Made by a program: the position numbers and the translations under genes. From positions 620,001 through 684,000 of the forward strand of contig NZ_CP102950.1 in the NCBI RefSeq assembly GCF_024741795.1: 64,000 nt of DNA, given 5' to 3'. Source of the stretch: Arthrobacter sp. CJ23 (GTDB lineage: Bacteria > Actinomycetota > Actinomycetes > Actinomycetales > Micrococcaceae). This document shows, piece after piece, positions 26,306 through 35,051 of the stretch (the first letter of the stretch is position 1; each line of letters opens with the position of its first letter). The notes below the pieces were generated by a model, which worked only from the letters and a program-made list of their open reading frames with translations, was not told the origin of the DNA and searched no databases.

Positions 26306-26353
26306 ATCTATGCGCTTTGATCCGCTGACTGATATCAATCAAAGCGCATAGAT
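26306..26353. promoter_or_regulatory. Palindromic operator upstream of the sugar operon (LacI-type candidate)
   Basis: Perfect 16-bp arms ATCTATGCGCTTTGAT (26306-26321) and ATCAAAGCGCATAGAT (26338-26353), 16 bp apart, about 90-140 bp before the TIM-barrel start. The core GCGCTTTG recurs near the other promoters of this regulon. The remaining 26354-26524 between here and the end of lacI holds an AT-richer stretch and then GC-rich simple sequence (26450-26520), with no gene seen. Confidence 0.7.
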
Positions 26354-26524
26354 GTGATGTTGGCAACACCTTTAACCAACAAAGTGGCAAAAGTCTGATG
26401 ATTTCCGGCATTAAGGTGTTTCGTCATGCCTGGAGGCATGCCTTGGGGCGTGCGGTGGCGCGGTGGTGCGGTGGCGCGGACGCGCGGAGGCGCCGTGCGG
26501 TGAGCCGCAGAGGTGGGGGAGGCC

Positions 26525-27601
26525 TTAGCCGGCGGTGCAGCCGCAGCTTTCGCGGATCAGGAGTTTGACCGGGAGCTGCTTGGTGACCGGGTCGGGGCTG
26601 GGCTTGGTCACTTCGTCGATGAGGAGCGACGCGCCGGTCTGGCCGAGCATCACCATCGGCTGGCGGACCGTGGTCAGGGCGGGGCGGTTTACCAGCCCGG
26701 CCACCAGGCCGTCGAAGCCCGTCACGGCGATGCGCTGCGGGACGTTGACGCCGGCGGACGCCAGGGCGTCCATGTAGGCCAGGGCTTCCTCGTCCGTTGA
26801 ACAGAGCAGAGCCTCCGGGAGGGTGCCTTCCGACAGCAGTGCGCCCACGGTCTCCGCTGCAAAGGACGCAAGCGATCCGCGCGGCGCCGTGGGCAGGGTG
26901 CGGCGGGCAAGCCCGGCGGCCGCCATGGCGTGGCTGTAGCCCAGGAAGCGCTGCTCCTTATCGGGGAATCCTTCTGGCCCCACAAACACGATGTCCTTGT
27001 AGCCATGCCCGGTGATCAGGTGCTCCGTCATGGCCGCCATGCCGCCGGCGTTGTCCACGGAGACACCGTGCAGGCCGTTGTCCTTCACGGGGATGGACAG
27101 TTCCACCACGGGGATGCGCTTTGAGATCCGGAGCAGGACGTCCTCCGGCAGGGTGTGGGGGAAGACGGCCAGGCCGTCCACGCGGCCGGCGATGTCGGCC
27201 AGGTCGGTCTCGCCGCCGGCAGCCTTGGCATCGCCCACCATCAGCACGTAGCCGCGGCGCCAGCATTCCATCTCGACGCCCCGCTGCACCTCGTCATGGT
27301 AGAGCGGGAACATGCGGAAGTCCGCGTTCGTCTCGTCGCTGAACGGCGTCTGGGCGTTGGGCCGCAGCCCCGCGCTCCTGTCGAAGTAGGCGAAGGAGAA
27401 CAGGCCGATGGCGCCGGTCCGGCCACGTGCCAGCCCCCGGGCACTGGCGCTCGGCAGGTAGCCCAGTTCGCGGGCCGCCTGTTCCACGCTGTGCCGGGTG
27501 GATTCCTTGACCCGGTGCGGCTGGCTGAACGTGAAGGACACCGTGGCGATCGAGACACCCGCGCGCTCGGCCACGTCGTACACAGTGGGGCGCTTGGCCA
27601 C
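26525..27601 (-). CDS. LacI-family transcriptional regulator
   Basis: 358 aa repressor. The N-terminal helix-turn-helix TVYDVAERAGVSIATVSFTF is followed by a hinge helix region ASARGLARGRTGAIGLF, then the periplasmic-binding-like sensor domain (ITGHGYKDIVFVGPEG; PQRIAVTGFDGLVAGLVNRP). GTG start with AAAGGACC upstream. The HTH has TF(TFSQPHRV) where most LacI proteins have RVLNG. Probably represses the sugar genes on both sides; a matching half-site precedes its own start (27628-27637), suggesting autoregulation. Confidence 0.92.
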   Translation of the reverse strand: MAKRPTVYDVAERAGVSIATVSFTFSQPHRVKESTRHSVEQAARELGYLPSASARGLARGRTGAIGLFSFAYFDRSAGLRPNAQTPFSDETNADFRMFPLYHDEVQRGVEMECWRRGYVLMVGDAKAAGGETDLADIAGRVDGLAVFPHTLPEDVLLRISKRIPVVELSIPVKDNGLHGVSVDNAGGMAAMTEHLITGHGYKDIVFVGPEGFPDKEQRFLGYSHAMAAAGLARRTLPTAPRGSLASFAAETVGALLSEGTLPEALLCSTDEEALAYMDALASAGVNVPQRIAVTGFDGLVAGLVNRPALTTVRQPMVMLGQTGASLLIDEVTKPSPDPVTKQLPVKLLIRESCGCTAG

Positions 27602-27627
27602 GCGAGGTCCTTTCCGTTGAAAACCCT

Positions 27628-27637
27628 ATGCGCCTAG
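27628..27637. promoter_or_regulatory. LacI-type half-site upstream of lacI
   Basis: ATGCGCCTAG, related to ATGCGCTTTG in the 26306-26353 palindrome and ATGCGCTTAG at 31478-31487; within a small palindrome ATGC-n5-GCAT. It lies 27 bp before the GTG start of the regulator. Confidence 0.4.
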
Positions 27638-27704
27638 CATTTCACGAACGGTTGCGTGGGGTTCCCTACGGACGGTTTCCTTACGGATATTCCTCTGGAA
27701 GGCA

Positions 27705-28706
27705 TCAGTCCTGGCTGCTGAAGGCGGCGTCGAAGGACGTCTGCGACGGCGGGAAGTCGAACTTCTTCAGCGCGGCCAGGGCTTCGGGGGCGCCGTGGAG
27801 GCGGTCCATGCCGGCGTCTTCCCATTCGATGCTGATGGGGCCGGTGTAGCCGATGGCGGTGAGCGCGCGGAAGGACGCTTCCCAGGGGACGTCGCCGCGT
27901 CCGGCGGAGACAAAGTCCCAGCCGCGGCGCGGATCGCCCCAGGGCAGGTGCGAGCCCAGGACGGTGTTGCGGCCGGTGGGGCGGAGCTTGGTGTCCTTGC
28001 AGTCCACGTGGTAGATCCGGTCCTTGAAGTCCCAGATGAACGAGACCGGGTCCATGCCCTGCCACATCATGTGGGAGGGGTCCCAGTTCAGTCCGAAGGC
28101 CTCGCGGTGGCCGATCGCCTCGAGGGTGCGGACAGTGGTCCAGTAGTCGTAGGCGATCTCGCTCGGGTGGACTTCGTGGGCGAAGCGGACACCGCATTCA
28201 TCGAAGACGTCCAGGATGGGGTTCCAGCGGTCAGCGAAGTCCTGGTAGCCGGCCTCGATGACCTTCTCCGGCACGGGCGGGAACATGGCCACGTACTGCC
28301 AGATGGAGGATCCGGTGAAGCCGACCACGGTGTCCACGCCCAGGGCCTTGGCGAGCCGGGCGGTGTGCTTCATTTCCTCGGCGGCACGGTGGCGGACGCC
28401 TTCAGGCTCGCCGTCGCCCCAGACGCGTGAGCCGACGATTGCCTCGTGGCGGAAGTCGATGGGGTCATCGCAGACTGCCTGGCCCTTGAGGTGGTTGGAA
28501 ATGGCCCAGACCTTGAGGTTGTACTTCTCCAGGATGGCGAGTTTGGATTCGACGTAGCCGGGTTCGTCCCAGCGCCAGGCGTCCAGGTGGTCGCCGGAGA
28601 CGGCGATTTCCAGGCCGTCGTAGCCCCAGCCGGAGGCGAGGCGGGCGACTTCCTCGAAGGGGAGGTCGGCCCACTGGCCGGTGAACAGGGTGTACGGGCG
28701 GGGCAT
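27705..28706 (-). CDS. Sugar phosphate isomerase/epimerase-like TIM barrel (second)
   Basis: 333 aa xylose-isomerase-like TIM barrel. Metal-ligand strands are readable: GYDGLEIAVSGDHLD, VRFAHEVHPSEIAYD, FGLNWDPSHMMWQGMD, IYHVDCKDTKL and the terminal ISIEWEDAGMD. It is longer than the 248-aa paralogue and of a different branch. ATG with AAGGAG upstream, one base after the Gfo/Idh gene, so the two form a pair. Likely acts on the keto product of that dehydrogenase. Confidence 0.88.
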   Translation of the reverse strand: MPRPYTLFTGQWADLPFEEVARLASGWGYDGLEIAVSGDHLDAWRWDEPGYVESKLAILEKYNLKVWAISNHLKGQAVCDDPIDFRHEAIVGSRVWGDGEPEGVRHRAAEEMKHTARLAKALGVDTVVGFTGSSIWQYVAMFPPVPEKVIEAGYQDFADRWNPILDVFDECGVRFAHEVHPSEIAYDYWTTVRTLEAIGHREAFGLNWDPSHMMWQGMDPVSFIWDFKDRIYHVDCKDTKLRPTGRNTVLGSHLPWGDPRRGWDFVSAGRGDVPWEASFRALTAIGYTGPISIEWEDAGMDRLHGAPEALAALKKFDFPPSQTSFDAAFSSQD

Positions 28707-28707
28707 G

Positions 28708-29931
28708 TCAGGCTCCTTCGGTGAGGGGGTGGGTGACCTGGATCAGGGCGGATTTGGCGTTGGCGGATTCCTCGACGGCGGCCAGGACCCGCTGCACGGC
28801 CAGGCCGTCCTCGAACGACGGCGACGGCGGGGTCCCGCCGTCGATCGCGGTGAGGAAGTCGCGGATTTCGTGCGTGAAGGTGTGTTCCCAGCCGAGCACG
28901 TGGCCCTGCGGCCACCAGGCGGCCACGTACGGGTGCTCCGGTTCGTTGACCAGGATGCGGCGGAAGCCCTGCTCCCGGACGGGGAGGGTGGCATCGAGGA
29001 AGCCGAGCTCGTTGATGGCTTCCAGATCGAAGAGGAGGGAGCCTTTGTCGCCGTAGATCTCCAAGGTGAGTGCGTTCTTCCGTCCGGTCGCCATCCGGGA
29101 GACTTCCACGGAGGCGATGGCGCCGCCGGCGAGGGTCAGCGTGGCCCAGGCGGCGTCGTCGACCGTTACTTCTTCCGTGCCGTCCGCCCCGGGGCGGCTG
29201 TTCACGAAGGTGTGCAGGCGGCCGGAGACCTCGGTGACGGCGTCGCCGAGGAGGAACAGGACCTGGTCGATGGCGTGGGAAGCGATGTCTCCCAGGGCCC
29301 CGGAACCGGCGGTTTCCTTGTTCAGCCGCCAGGTCATGGGGCTTTCCTCGTCGGAGAGCCAGTCCTGCAGGTAGGCGGCGCGGATGTGCCTGACGGTGCC
29401 GAGGCGGCCTTCGGCGATGAGCTCCCGGGCCAGCGCCAGGGCCGGGACGCGGCGGTAGTTGAAGCCGATCATGGACTGCACGCCGTACTTCCGTGCGGAG
29501 CGGGCGGCCGCGGTCATTGCCTCGGCTTCGGCGAGCGTGTTGGCCAGGGGCTTTTCGACGAGGACGTGCTTGCCGGCGGCCAATGCGGCGACGGCGATCT
29601 CGGCGTGCATCCAGCCCGGGGCGCAGATGTCCACGATGTGGATGTCGTCGCGCTCCAGGACGGAACGCCAGTCGGTGGCGTACTCCGCCCAGCCGTACCT
29701 GGCCGCGGACGCTGCCACCTGCCCGGCGTCGCGCCCCACGAGGACTTTCTGCTCGAAGGCCGGGACGTCGAAGAAACTGGCAACATTCCGCCAGGCGTTG
29801 GAGTGGGCCTTGCCCATGAAGGCGTAGCCGATCATGGCTACGCCCAGGGGGCGCCGGCCCGCGGACTGTGGGGGATTTGCCGGGAGTTGGGCGGCGCCCG
29901 GCGGCTGCGGCAGGGATTCCGGAAGGGTCAT
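28708..29931 (-). CDS. Gfo/Idh/MocA-family sugar dehydrogenase (second)
   Basis: 407 aa. Following a Pro-rich N-terminus, the Rossmann motif VAMIGYAFMGKAHSNAW, DWRSVLERDDIHIVDIC, then the catalytic EKPLANT and GFNYRRVPALALA motifs. DWLSDEESPMTWR and GALGDIASHAIDQ in the C-terminal domain are seen in the branch that includes levoglucosan dehydrogenase and other glycoside 3-dehydrogenases. Two bases upstream of the TIM-barrel gene and divergent from the ROK regulator across 132 bp. The precise substrate cannot be decided from sequence. Confidence 0.88.
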   Translation of the reverse strand: MTLPESLPQPPGAAQLPANPPQSAGRRPLGVAMIGYAFMGKAHSNAWRNVASFFDVPAFEQKVLVGRDAGQVAASAARYGWAEYATDWRSVLERDDIHIVDICAPGWMHAEIAVAALAAGKHVLVEKPLANTLAEAEAMTAAARSARKYGVQSMIGFNYRRVPALALARELIAEGRLGTVRHIRAAYLQDWLSDEESPMTWRLNKETAGSGALGDIASHAIDQVLFLLGDAVTEVSGRLHTFVNSRPGADGTEEVTVDDAAWATLTLAGGAIASVEVSRMATGRKNALTLEIYGDKGSLLFDLEAINELGFLDATLPVREQGFRRILVNEPEHPYVAAWWPQGHVLGWEHTFTHEIRDFLTAIDGGTPPSPSFEDGLAVQRVLAAVEESANAKSALIQVTHPLTEGA

Positions 29932-29996
29932 GGTGGCTGGTCCTCAGGGGTGGCTGGTGTTTTAATCGAAGTTACGGCCACTTTTGCCTAGAGTCA

Positions 29997-30029
29997 ATCA
30001 AAAGTTCTGGAAGTTTGATGTCAAAGCGC
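29997..30029. promoter_or_regulatory. Operator candidate in the divergent dehydrogenase/ROK promoter
   Basis: ATCAAA and TTTGAT as inverted half-sites (29997-30002 and 30014-30019) 11 bp apart, followed at once by CAAAGCGC (30022-30029), the inverse of the GCGCTTTG core seen in the LacI-type palindrome. The site could be read by ROK, LacI or both. Confidence 0.45.
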
Positions 30030-30063
30030 GGCGATTGCCCGGCCACTGTGCTATTCCTTAAGC

Positions 30064-31281
30064 ATGGTGACCTCTATCCGACGGCAGGACCAGCTCGCGA
30101 GCGAAGCGGGAGTCCTGGCCCGCGCAGGCGACTTGTTCCAACTGCTCCGCGACGGCAAAGCCCGTACCCGAGCTGAACTCGCCGAACTGACGGGGCTGGC
30201 ACGCACCACCGTTGCGGCTCGCATCGATGCGCTCACCTCCCTGGGCCTGGTGGGTCCGGCCGGGGAGGCGGCCTCATCCGGCGGCAGGCCGCCGTCGAAG
30301 TTTGTCTTCAACGCCACCGTGCGGCTGGTACTGGCCGCCGACGTCGGCGCAAGCCACGCGGCCGTGGCCGTCACCGACCTTAACGGCATGGTCCTGGCCC
30401 GCCATAAGGAAGCCCTGGACGTGGCCGACGGCCCCGAGGCCGTGCTGGACTGGGTGCTGGAAAACGGGCACAAACTCCTCGCCGAGATCGGGCGCTCCGC
30501 TGCGGACATCGCCGGCATCGGCATCGGTTTGCCGGGCCCGGTAGAGCACGGCACCGGCAAGCCCGTAAAGCCGCCCATCATGCCCGGCTGGGACGGCTTC
30601 GACGTGGTTGGCTACATCCGCAGGGACATCGACGCCGAGGTCCTGGTGGACAACGACGTCAACATCATGGCGCTCGGCGAACGCCACGCTCACTGGAGCG
30701 AATACCAGGACGTCCTTTTCATCAAGCTCGCCACGGGCGTGGGTGCGGGCATCATCAGCAGCGGCGAACTGCAGCGCGGCGCGGACGGCACCTCGGGAGA
30801 CCTCGGCCATGTGCGCGTCCCCGGCGGCGAAGGCGTGCTGTGCCGCTGCGGAAACACGGGCTGCCTTGAGGCCCTTGCATCCGGCCAGGCGCTGGCTGCC
30901 AAGCTTGCCGCCCAGGGCATCGAGGCGAGCTCGGGTTCGGACGTGGTGGACCTGGCCGCGCAGGGCAACGTCAACGCCATCCATGCACTCCGGCAGGCCG
31001 GGCGCGACGTCGGAGAGGTCCTTGCCATCTGCGTCAACATGCTCAACCCCTCCGTGATCGTGGTGGGCGGATCCCTGTCCAGGGCCGGCGACCAGCTGCT
31101 GGCCGGCATCCGCGAAGCGGTCTATGGGCGGTCCCTCCCGCTGGCCACCGCCAAGCTGCGCATCGAGCAGTCCCGCGCCACCACCGACGCCGCCATCCTG
31201 GGCGCCAGCCGCATGGTCATTGAACATGTGCTCTCCCCGGCCGTGGTGGAATCCGCCGTCGCCGCGGCCTTGCGCGCCTAG
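30064..31281 (+). CDS. ROK-family transcriptional regulator
   Basis: 405 aa. N-terminal winged helix (GKARTRAELAELTGLARTTV) and a ROK sugar-kinase-like domain: AADVGASHAAVAV phosphate motif, GIGLPGPVEHGTG, VDNDVNIMALGE with the catalytic-type Asp, and the zinc motif CRCGNTGCLEALASG. The HTH marks it as an NagC/XylR-like regulator, though kinase residues look intact. Divergent from the Gfo/Idh gene, which it presumably controls in response to a sugar. ATG 30064 has only a weak ribosome site; a GTG one codon later is possible. Confidence 0.88.
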   Translation: MVTSIRRQDQLASEAGVLARAGDLFQLLRDGKARTRAELAELTGLARTTVAARIDALTSLGLVGPAGEAASSGGRPPSKFVFNATVRLVLAADVGASHAAVAVTDLNGMVLARHKEALDVADGPEAVLDWVLENGHKLLAEIGRSAADIAGIGIGLPGPVEHGTGKPVKPPIMPGWDGFDVVGYIRRDIDAEVLVDNDVNIMALGERHAHWSEYQDVLFIKLATGVGAGIISSGELQRGADGTSGDLGHVRVPGGEGVLCRCGNTGCLEALASGQALAAKLAAQGIEASSGSDVVDLAAQGNVNAIHALRQAGRDVGEVLAICVNMLNPSVIVVGGSLSRAGDQLLAGIREAVYGRSLPLATAKLRIEQSRATTDAAILGASRMVIEHVLSPAVVESAVAAALRA

Positions 31282-31635
31282 CCGCCCCTTCGGCGCTCCG
31301 TCAGCAACGCCTCCTTTCAGAAACGCCCGACGACGGCCCCGCACCTTGCGCCGGGCCGCCGGCTTCTGTCGCGCCCCAAACCGCCGCGTCTGCCACTTAC
31401 TTTTGCCGCGAAATATGCAAAGACCCGTGAATATAGCACGCCTCTGGTGAAAAGCCGTGGAGGCGATCCCAAAATCAATGCGCTTAGCTGATTGACAGCC
31501 GGGAACAAGCCGTGAAAGCGTACTTATGGCTGCTCATTTGCATACTTTTGCATTACAAGAAACAAAAGTAGGACTCTGGACGTTTCGGACTCAGGCACAG
31601 CCAGCACCACACACGCACGGAAGAACAGGAACATC
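31282..31635. other. 354-bp intergenic region with putative promoter and operator
   Basis: No gene seen. It holds ATGCGCTTAG (31478-31487, LacI-type core) four bases before a consensus-like -35 TTGACA (31492-31497). Further down is a short direct repeat TTTGCATacTTTTGCAT (31536-31552), and AT-rich sequence leads to the next gene. A matching -10 at standard spacing is not obvious. Confidence 0.4.
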
Positions 31636-32739
31636 GTGAGCATTCAGCAGCAGGCTACGGCCGTACCACTCAAGGTGGGGGTTGTGGGCATCGGTTGGGC
31701 CGGCCAGCAGCACCTCAAGGCCTACAGCACCATCGACGGCGTCGAGATTGTCGCCATCGCGGGCATGGAGGCGGAACTCCTCGCCCAGATGACGGAGGAG
31801 TACGGCATTCCTCATGCCTTCGCCCGCTGGGAGGACATGATCGAGCTCGAGGGCCTCGACGCCATCAGCGTCGCCGTGCCTACTTTCCTCCACGCCCCGA
31901 TCTCCATCGCGGCCTTGGAACGCGGGCTGCACGTGCTCAGCGAAAAGCCGTTGGCCCGCAACGGCGAGGAAGGCTTGGCCATGGTGGAGGCGGCCCGCGC
32001 CGCCGGCCGCGTGCTGGACATCGTGTTCAATCACCGCCGCCGCGGCGACGTCCAGAAGCTCAAAAGCATCATCGACGACGGCGAACTCGGCCGTCCGTAC
32101 TACGCGAAGGCTTCCTGGCTGCGCCGCAAGGGCATCCCCACCTTGGGCAGCTGGTTCACCAACCCGGAGCTGGCCGGCGGCGGCCCCATGGCAGACCTCG
32201 GCGTGCACGTCCTGGACTACGCCCTCCACCTGCTGGGCGAGCCGAAGGTCCTCTCGGTCTCGGCGTCGACATACGCGGAGCTCGGCCCCCAGGGCCGCGG
32301 CGGCGACACGAACTACATCGCCGGAAACGCGAGCCACAAGTTCGAGGTCGAGGACTTCGCCTCCGCGTTCATCCGCCTCGAAGGCGGCGTCACCCTGCTG
32401 GTCGAGGCCGGCTGGGCCAGCTACCGCGACCCCGCGGACCTGATGGACTTCCGTGTCTACGGCACGGACGGCGGCGCCGAGCTGCGGGCCGCCCAATCCA
32501 ACAAGGTTTCCGAGTCCGGCCTGCGCGTGTTCACCGACAAGGACGGGGAAAACGCCGACTACCAGGCGGAACCGTTGGAGGACGGAAACCACCAGGCCGT
32601 TGTGGACGATTTCGTCGCCGCCGTGCGCGGCGGGGAAACCGTGTGGGGCCGGCACGACGGTTCGCTTGCCCTGAGCCGGGCCCTGGTCCTGGACGCCTGC
32701 TACCAGTCCGCCCTCGAACAACGTGAAGTGGTGCTCTGA
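31636..32739 (+). CDS. Gfo/Idh/MocA-family sugar dehydrogenase (third, ThuB-like by context)
   Basis: 367 aa NAD(P)-dependent dehydrogenase. Rossmann motif [17 protein letters not shown], catalytic [25 protein letters not shown], and [21 protein letters not shown] in the C-terminal domain. GTG start behind CAGGAAC. Two bases before thuA; in rhizobia thuB (a dehydrogenase of this family) and thuA make and process 3-keto-trehalose. The pairing here suggests the same kind of chemistry on a disaccharide or glycoside. Confidence 0.87.
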   Translation: MSIQQQATAVPLKVGVVGIGWAGQQHLKAYSTIDGVEIVAIAGMEAELLAQMTEEYGIPHAFARWEDMIELEGLDAISVAVPTFLHAPISIAALERGLHVLSEKPLARNGEEGLAMVEAARAAGRVLDIVFNHRRRGDVQKLKSIIDDGELGRPYYAKASWLRRKGIPTLGSWFTNPELAGGGPMADLGVHVLDYALHLLGEPKVLSVSASTYAELGPQGRGGDTNYIAGNASHKFEVEDFASAFIRLEGGVTLLVEAGWASYRDPADLMDFRVYGTDGGAELRAAQSNKVSESGLRVFTDKDGENADYQAEPLEDGNHQAVVDDFVAAVRGGETVWGRHDGSLALSRALVLDACYQSALEQREVVL

Positions 32740-32741
32740 GC

Positions 32742-33488
32742 ATGAATGACAAGAAATTGAAGATCGTCGTCTGGAACGAAGGGGTGCACGAGGCCCGCAA
32801 CGAGCCCGCCACCATGGCGGAGATGTACCCGGACGGCATGCACGGCGCCATCGCCGAAGGCCTGCGCGGCTTCCACCCGGAGGCGGAGATTTCCACGGCC
32901 ACTCTGGCCGACCCGGAGCACGGGCTCTCCGAGGAAGTCCTGGAGCAGACCGACGTGCTGCTGTGGTGGGGGCACATCGCCCACCAGGAAGTCAGCGACG
33001 ACGTGGTGGAGCGCGTGCAGCGCCACGTGCTCGGCGGCATGGGCCTGGTGGTGCTCCACTCGGGCCACTTCGCCAAGATCTTCACCCGCCTGCTCGGCAC
33101 AACCTGCTCACTCAAGTGGCGCAACGAGGGCGAACGCGAACTCGTGTGGACGGTCAAGCCCTCCCACCCGATCGCGGCCGGCGTCGAAAGCCCCATCCTG
33201 ATCCCCAAGCAGGAAATGTACGGGGAGCTCTTCGACATCCCGGAGCCGGACGACCTGATCTTCATCAGCTCCTTCGCCGGCGGCGAGGTGTTCCGCTCCG
33301 GTGTGACCTTCACCCGGGGCAAGGGCCGGATCTTCTATTTCAGCCCCGGCGACCAGGAATACCCGGTCTACCACCAGCCGCAGATCCAACAGGTCATCGC
33401 CAACGGCGTTGGCTGGGCGGCCCAGCCGGACCTGTTCCGGGACCCCCCGGCCGTGGCCAACGCGCCGCTGAACTGGTACCTGGGCTGA
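32742..33488 (+). CDS. thuA: ThuA-like trehalose utilisation protein
   Basis: 248 aa, class I glutamine-amidotransferase-like fold of the ThuA family. Characteristic segments: [10 protein letters not shown] at the start, [34 protein letters not shown], then [21 protein letters not shown] and [17 protein letters not shown]. ThuA proteins are needed for trehalose or related glycoside use and are thought to act on keto-glycosides. Coupled to the upstream dehydrogenase and closed by a strong terminator. Confidence 0.88.
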   Translation: MNDKKLKIVVWNEGVHEARNEPATMAEMYPDGMHGAIAEGLRGFHPEAEISTATLADPEHGLSEEVLEQTDVLLWWGHIAHQEVSDDVVERVQRHVLGGMGLVVLHSGHFAKIFTRLLGTTCSLKWRNEGERELVWTVKPSHPIAAGVESPILIPKQEMYGELFDIPEPDDLIFISSFAGGEVFRSGVTFTRGKGRIFYFSPGDQEYPVYHQPQIQQVIANGVGWAAQPDLFRDPPAVANAPLNWYLG

Positions 33489-33515
33489 CCGTTCCCCGAC
33501 GCAGTGCGCGGACCC

Positions 33516-33553
33516 GGTGGGCCGGAACACGCGGCTGTGTGTTCCGGCCCACC
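33516..33553 (+). terminator. Terminator after thuA
   Basis: GGTGGGCCGGAACAC / GTGTTCCGGCCCACC, a 15-bp perfect stem with an 8-nt loop, followed shortly by CTTT. Confidence 0.8.
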
Positions 33554-33591
33554 GTGCTTTCGCGTCCGCCGGCGGTGAGCGCGTGATACGA

Positions 33592-33654
33592 ATGAAAGTG
33601 ATGACTACGAAACCGCTTTCCTGCCCCAGCACCAAGCCGCTGTCCGCCGCATGA
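33592..33654 (+). CDS. Possible leader ORF of 20 codons overlapping the MFS gene
   Basis: Short frame MKVMTTKPLSCPSTKPLSAA whose TGA overlaps the ATG of the CynX-type gene (ATGA). The MFS gene itself lacks a recognisable ribosome site, so reinitiation from this frame would explain its translation. The leader has only a weak site of its own. Two ATG starts (33592 and 33601) are in frame. Confidence 0.4.
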   Translation: MKVMTTKPLSCPSTKPLSAA

Positions 33655-34847
33655 GCGGGCAATTCCTCGCCAGGGTTCCCCGCGGCTGGTTGTTGCTCGC
33701 CTGCATCATCCTGATCGCCCTGAACATGCGCGGGCCCTTCGTCGGTGTTGCCCCCGTGGCCGGCGCCATGCAAAGTGATCTGGGGCTGTCCCCGATCGAA
33801 CTGGGCCTGCTCACCAGCATCCCTGTGCTCTGTTTCTCGCTCTTCTCACCCGTGGCTTCCTTGGCGGCGCGCAGGTCCGGGGCGGAATTCGCCATCACAT
33901 TGACCCTGCTCGGCGTCCTGGCCGGGGTATGCGTCCGTTCCGCGGGAGGCACGGTACTGGCCATGGCGGGCACCGTGGTGATCGGCCTGGCCATCACCGT
34001 GGGCAACATCGCCGTGCCCCTCATCATCAGGCGCGACTTCCCGCCGCGCCGGCAGGGCACCGCCATGGGCGTTTACACGGCCGCGCTGAACGTGGGCGCC
34101 TTCCTGACGTCCGTGGCCACGGCTCCCTGGGCCGAAGTGGCAGGCTGGCGCGTGTCCCTGCTGTCCACGGGCATCCTGGCTTTGGTGGGCGTGGTTTTCT
34201 GGGCCCTCGCCGCCGGGCCGCGCGAAGCCCTGCTGCCGACCGCCCCGGTGCTTGCGGACACCCCGCGCCAGGCCGGAATCCGCCCTTCCGGCTGGCTCAC
34301 GGCAGGCCTGACAATCGGCTTCGCGGGGCAGGCATTCTCGTACTATGCAGTCACAGCCTGGTTGCCCAGTTACCTCGGCGACGAACTGGGAATGTCCGCC
34401 TCCGCGGCCGGTGCCGGCTCCTCGATCTTCCAGATCCTCGCCATCGTGGGTGGCCTCGGCGTGCCGCTGGTGGCCAAGCGCATGAGTACGACGGCGGTGG
34501 CGGTCACGCTGGGCGTGCTGTGGCTGACTGTGCCCCTGGGCCTGTTGCTGGTGCCGGAATTGTGGTGGCTGTGGTCCGTCTGCGGCGGAATCGCCCAGGG
34601 TGGCGGCATCACCATCATCTTCATCGCGGTCATCCAGCTGGCCAAGGACCTTGCCGCCGCGGGGCGGATGTCGGCCGTGGTGCAGGGCGTGGGCTACAGC
34701 GTGGCGGCTGTGGCCCCCGCCGCAGTCGGCTTCGTCTATGACACATCCGGCTCGTGGACGGTGCCGCTCTTGGTGATCACGGGATCGGTGCTGGCCTTCT
34801 TCCTGGGCACGGTCCTATCGGTGCGTAAGGTGCCGCGCCCGGCGTAG
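33651..34847 (+). CDS. MFS transporter, CynX/NimT-like
   Basis: 398 aa, about 12 hydrophobic segments. The opening LLLACIILIALNMRGPFVGV and LGLSPIELGLLTSIPVLCFSLFSP are typical of the cyanate/2-nitroimidazole exporter-like family (CynX/NimT). No cyanase or related enzyme is near, so the substrate is open. Alone on its strand, behind a short overlapping frame, and ended by a palindromic repeat in the convergent space to aceB. Confidence 0.87.
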   Translation: MSGQFLARVPRGWLLLACIILIALNMRGPFVGVAPVAGAMQSDLGLSPIELGLLTSIPVLCFSLFSPVASLAARRSGAEFAITLTLLGVLAGVCVRSAGGTVLAMAGTVVIGLAITVGNIAVPLIIRRDFPPRRQGTAMGVYTAALNVGAFLTSVATAPWAEVAGWRVSLLSTGILALVGVVFWALAAGPREALLPTAPVLADTPRQAGIRPSGWLTAGLTIGFAGQAFSYYAVTAWLPSYLGDELGMSASAAGAGSSIFQILAIVGGLGVPLVAKRMSTTAVAVTLGVLWLTVPLGLLLVPELWWLWSVCGGIAQGGGITIIFIAVIQLAKDLAAAGRMSAVVQGVGYSVAAVAPAAVGFVYDTSGSWTVPLLVITGSVLAFFLGTVLSVRKVPRPA

Positions 34848-34889
34848 CTGCCTCCCGCCGTCGGGCCCTCAAGAACCGGCCAAACACCG

Positions 34890-34952
34890 GCGCGAACGAA
34901 CACTTGAGGCCCCAAAATCCGCGGATTAGGGGCCTCAAGTGTTCGTTCGCGC
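34890..34952. repeat. Palindromic intergenic repeat, copy C
   Basis: Arms GCGCGAACGAACACTTGAGG and its inverse around AATCCGCGGATT, close to copy A at 18850-18906 but with compensating changes (ACTTGAGG paired with CCTCAAGT). Between two convergent genes. Confidence 0.9.
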
Positions 34953-34983
34953 TTAAGTGGTTCGCGCTATGGGGTTTTCCGTT

Positions 34984-35042
34984 GCTGGGCTGCCTCCCCG
35001 GCCATCGGGGTCACTTGTTGCGAAGAGTGCAGGCAGCCCAGC
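34984..35042 (-). terminator. Hairpin after malate synthase
   Basis: GCTGGGCTGCCT (34984-34995) / AGGCAGCCCAGC (35031-35042), a perfect 12-bp stem whose loop holds a second small hairpin CCCC-n6-CGGGG. It lies 10 bp past the aceB stop. Confidence 0.6.
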
Positions 35043-35051
35043 GGACGGGTC

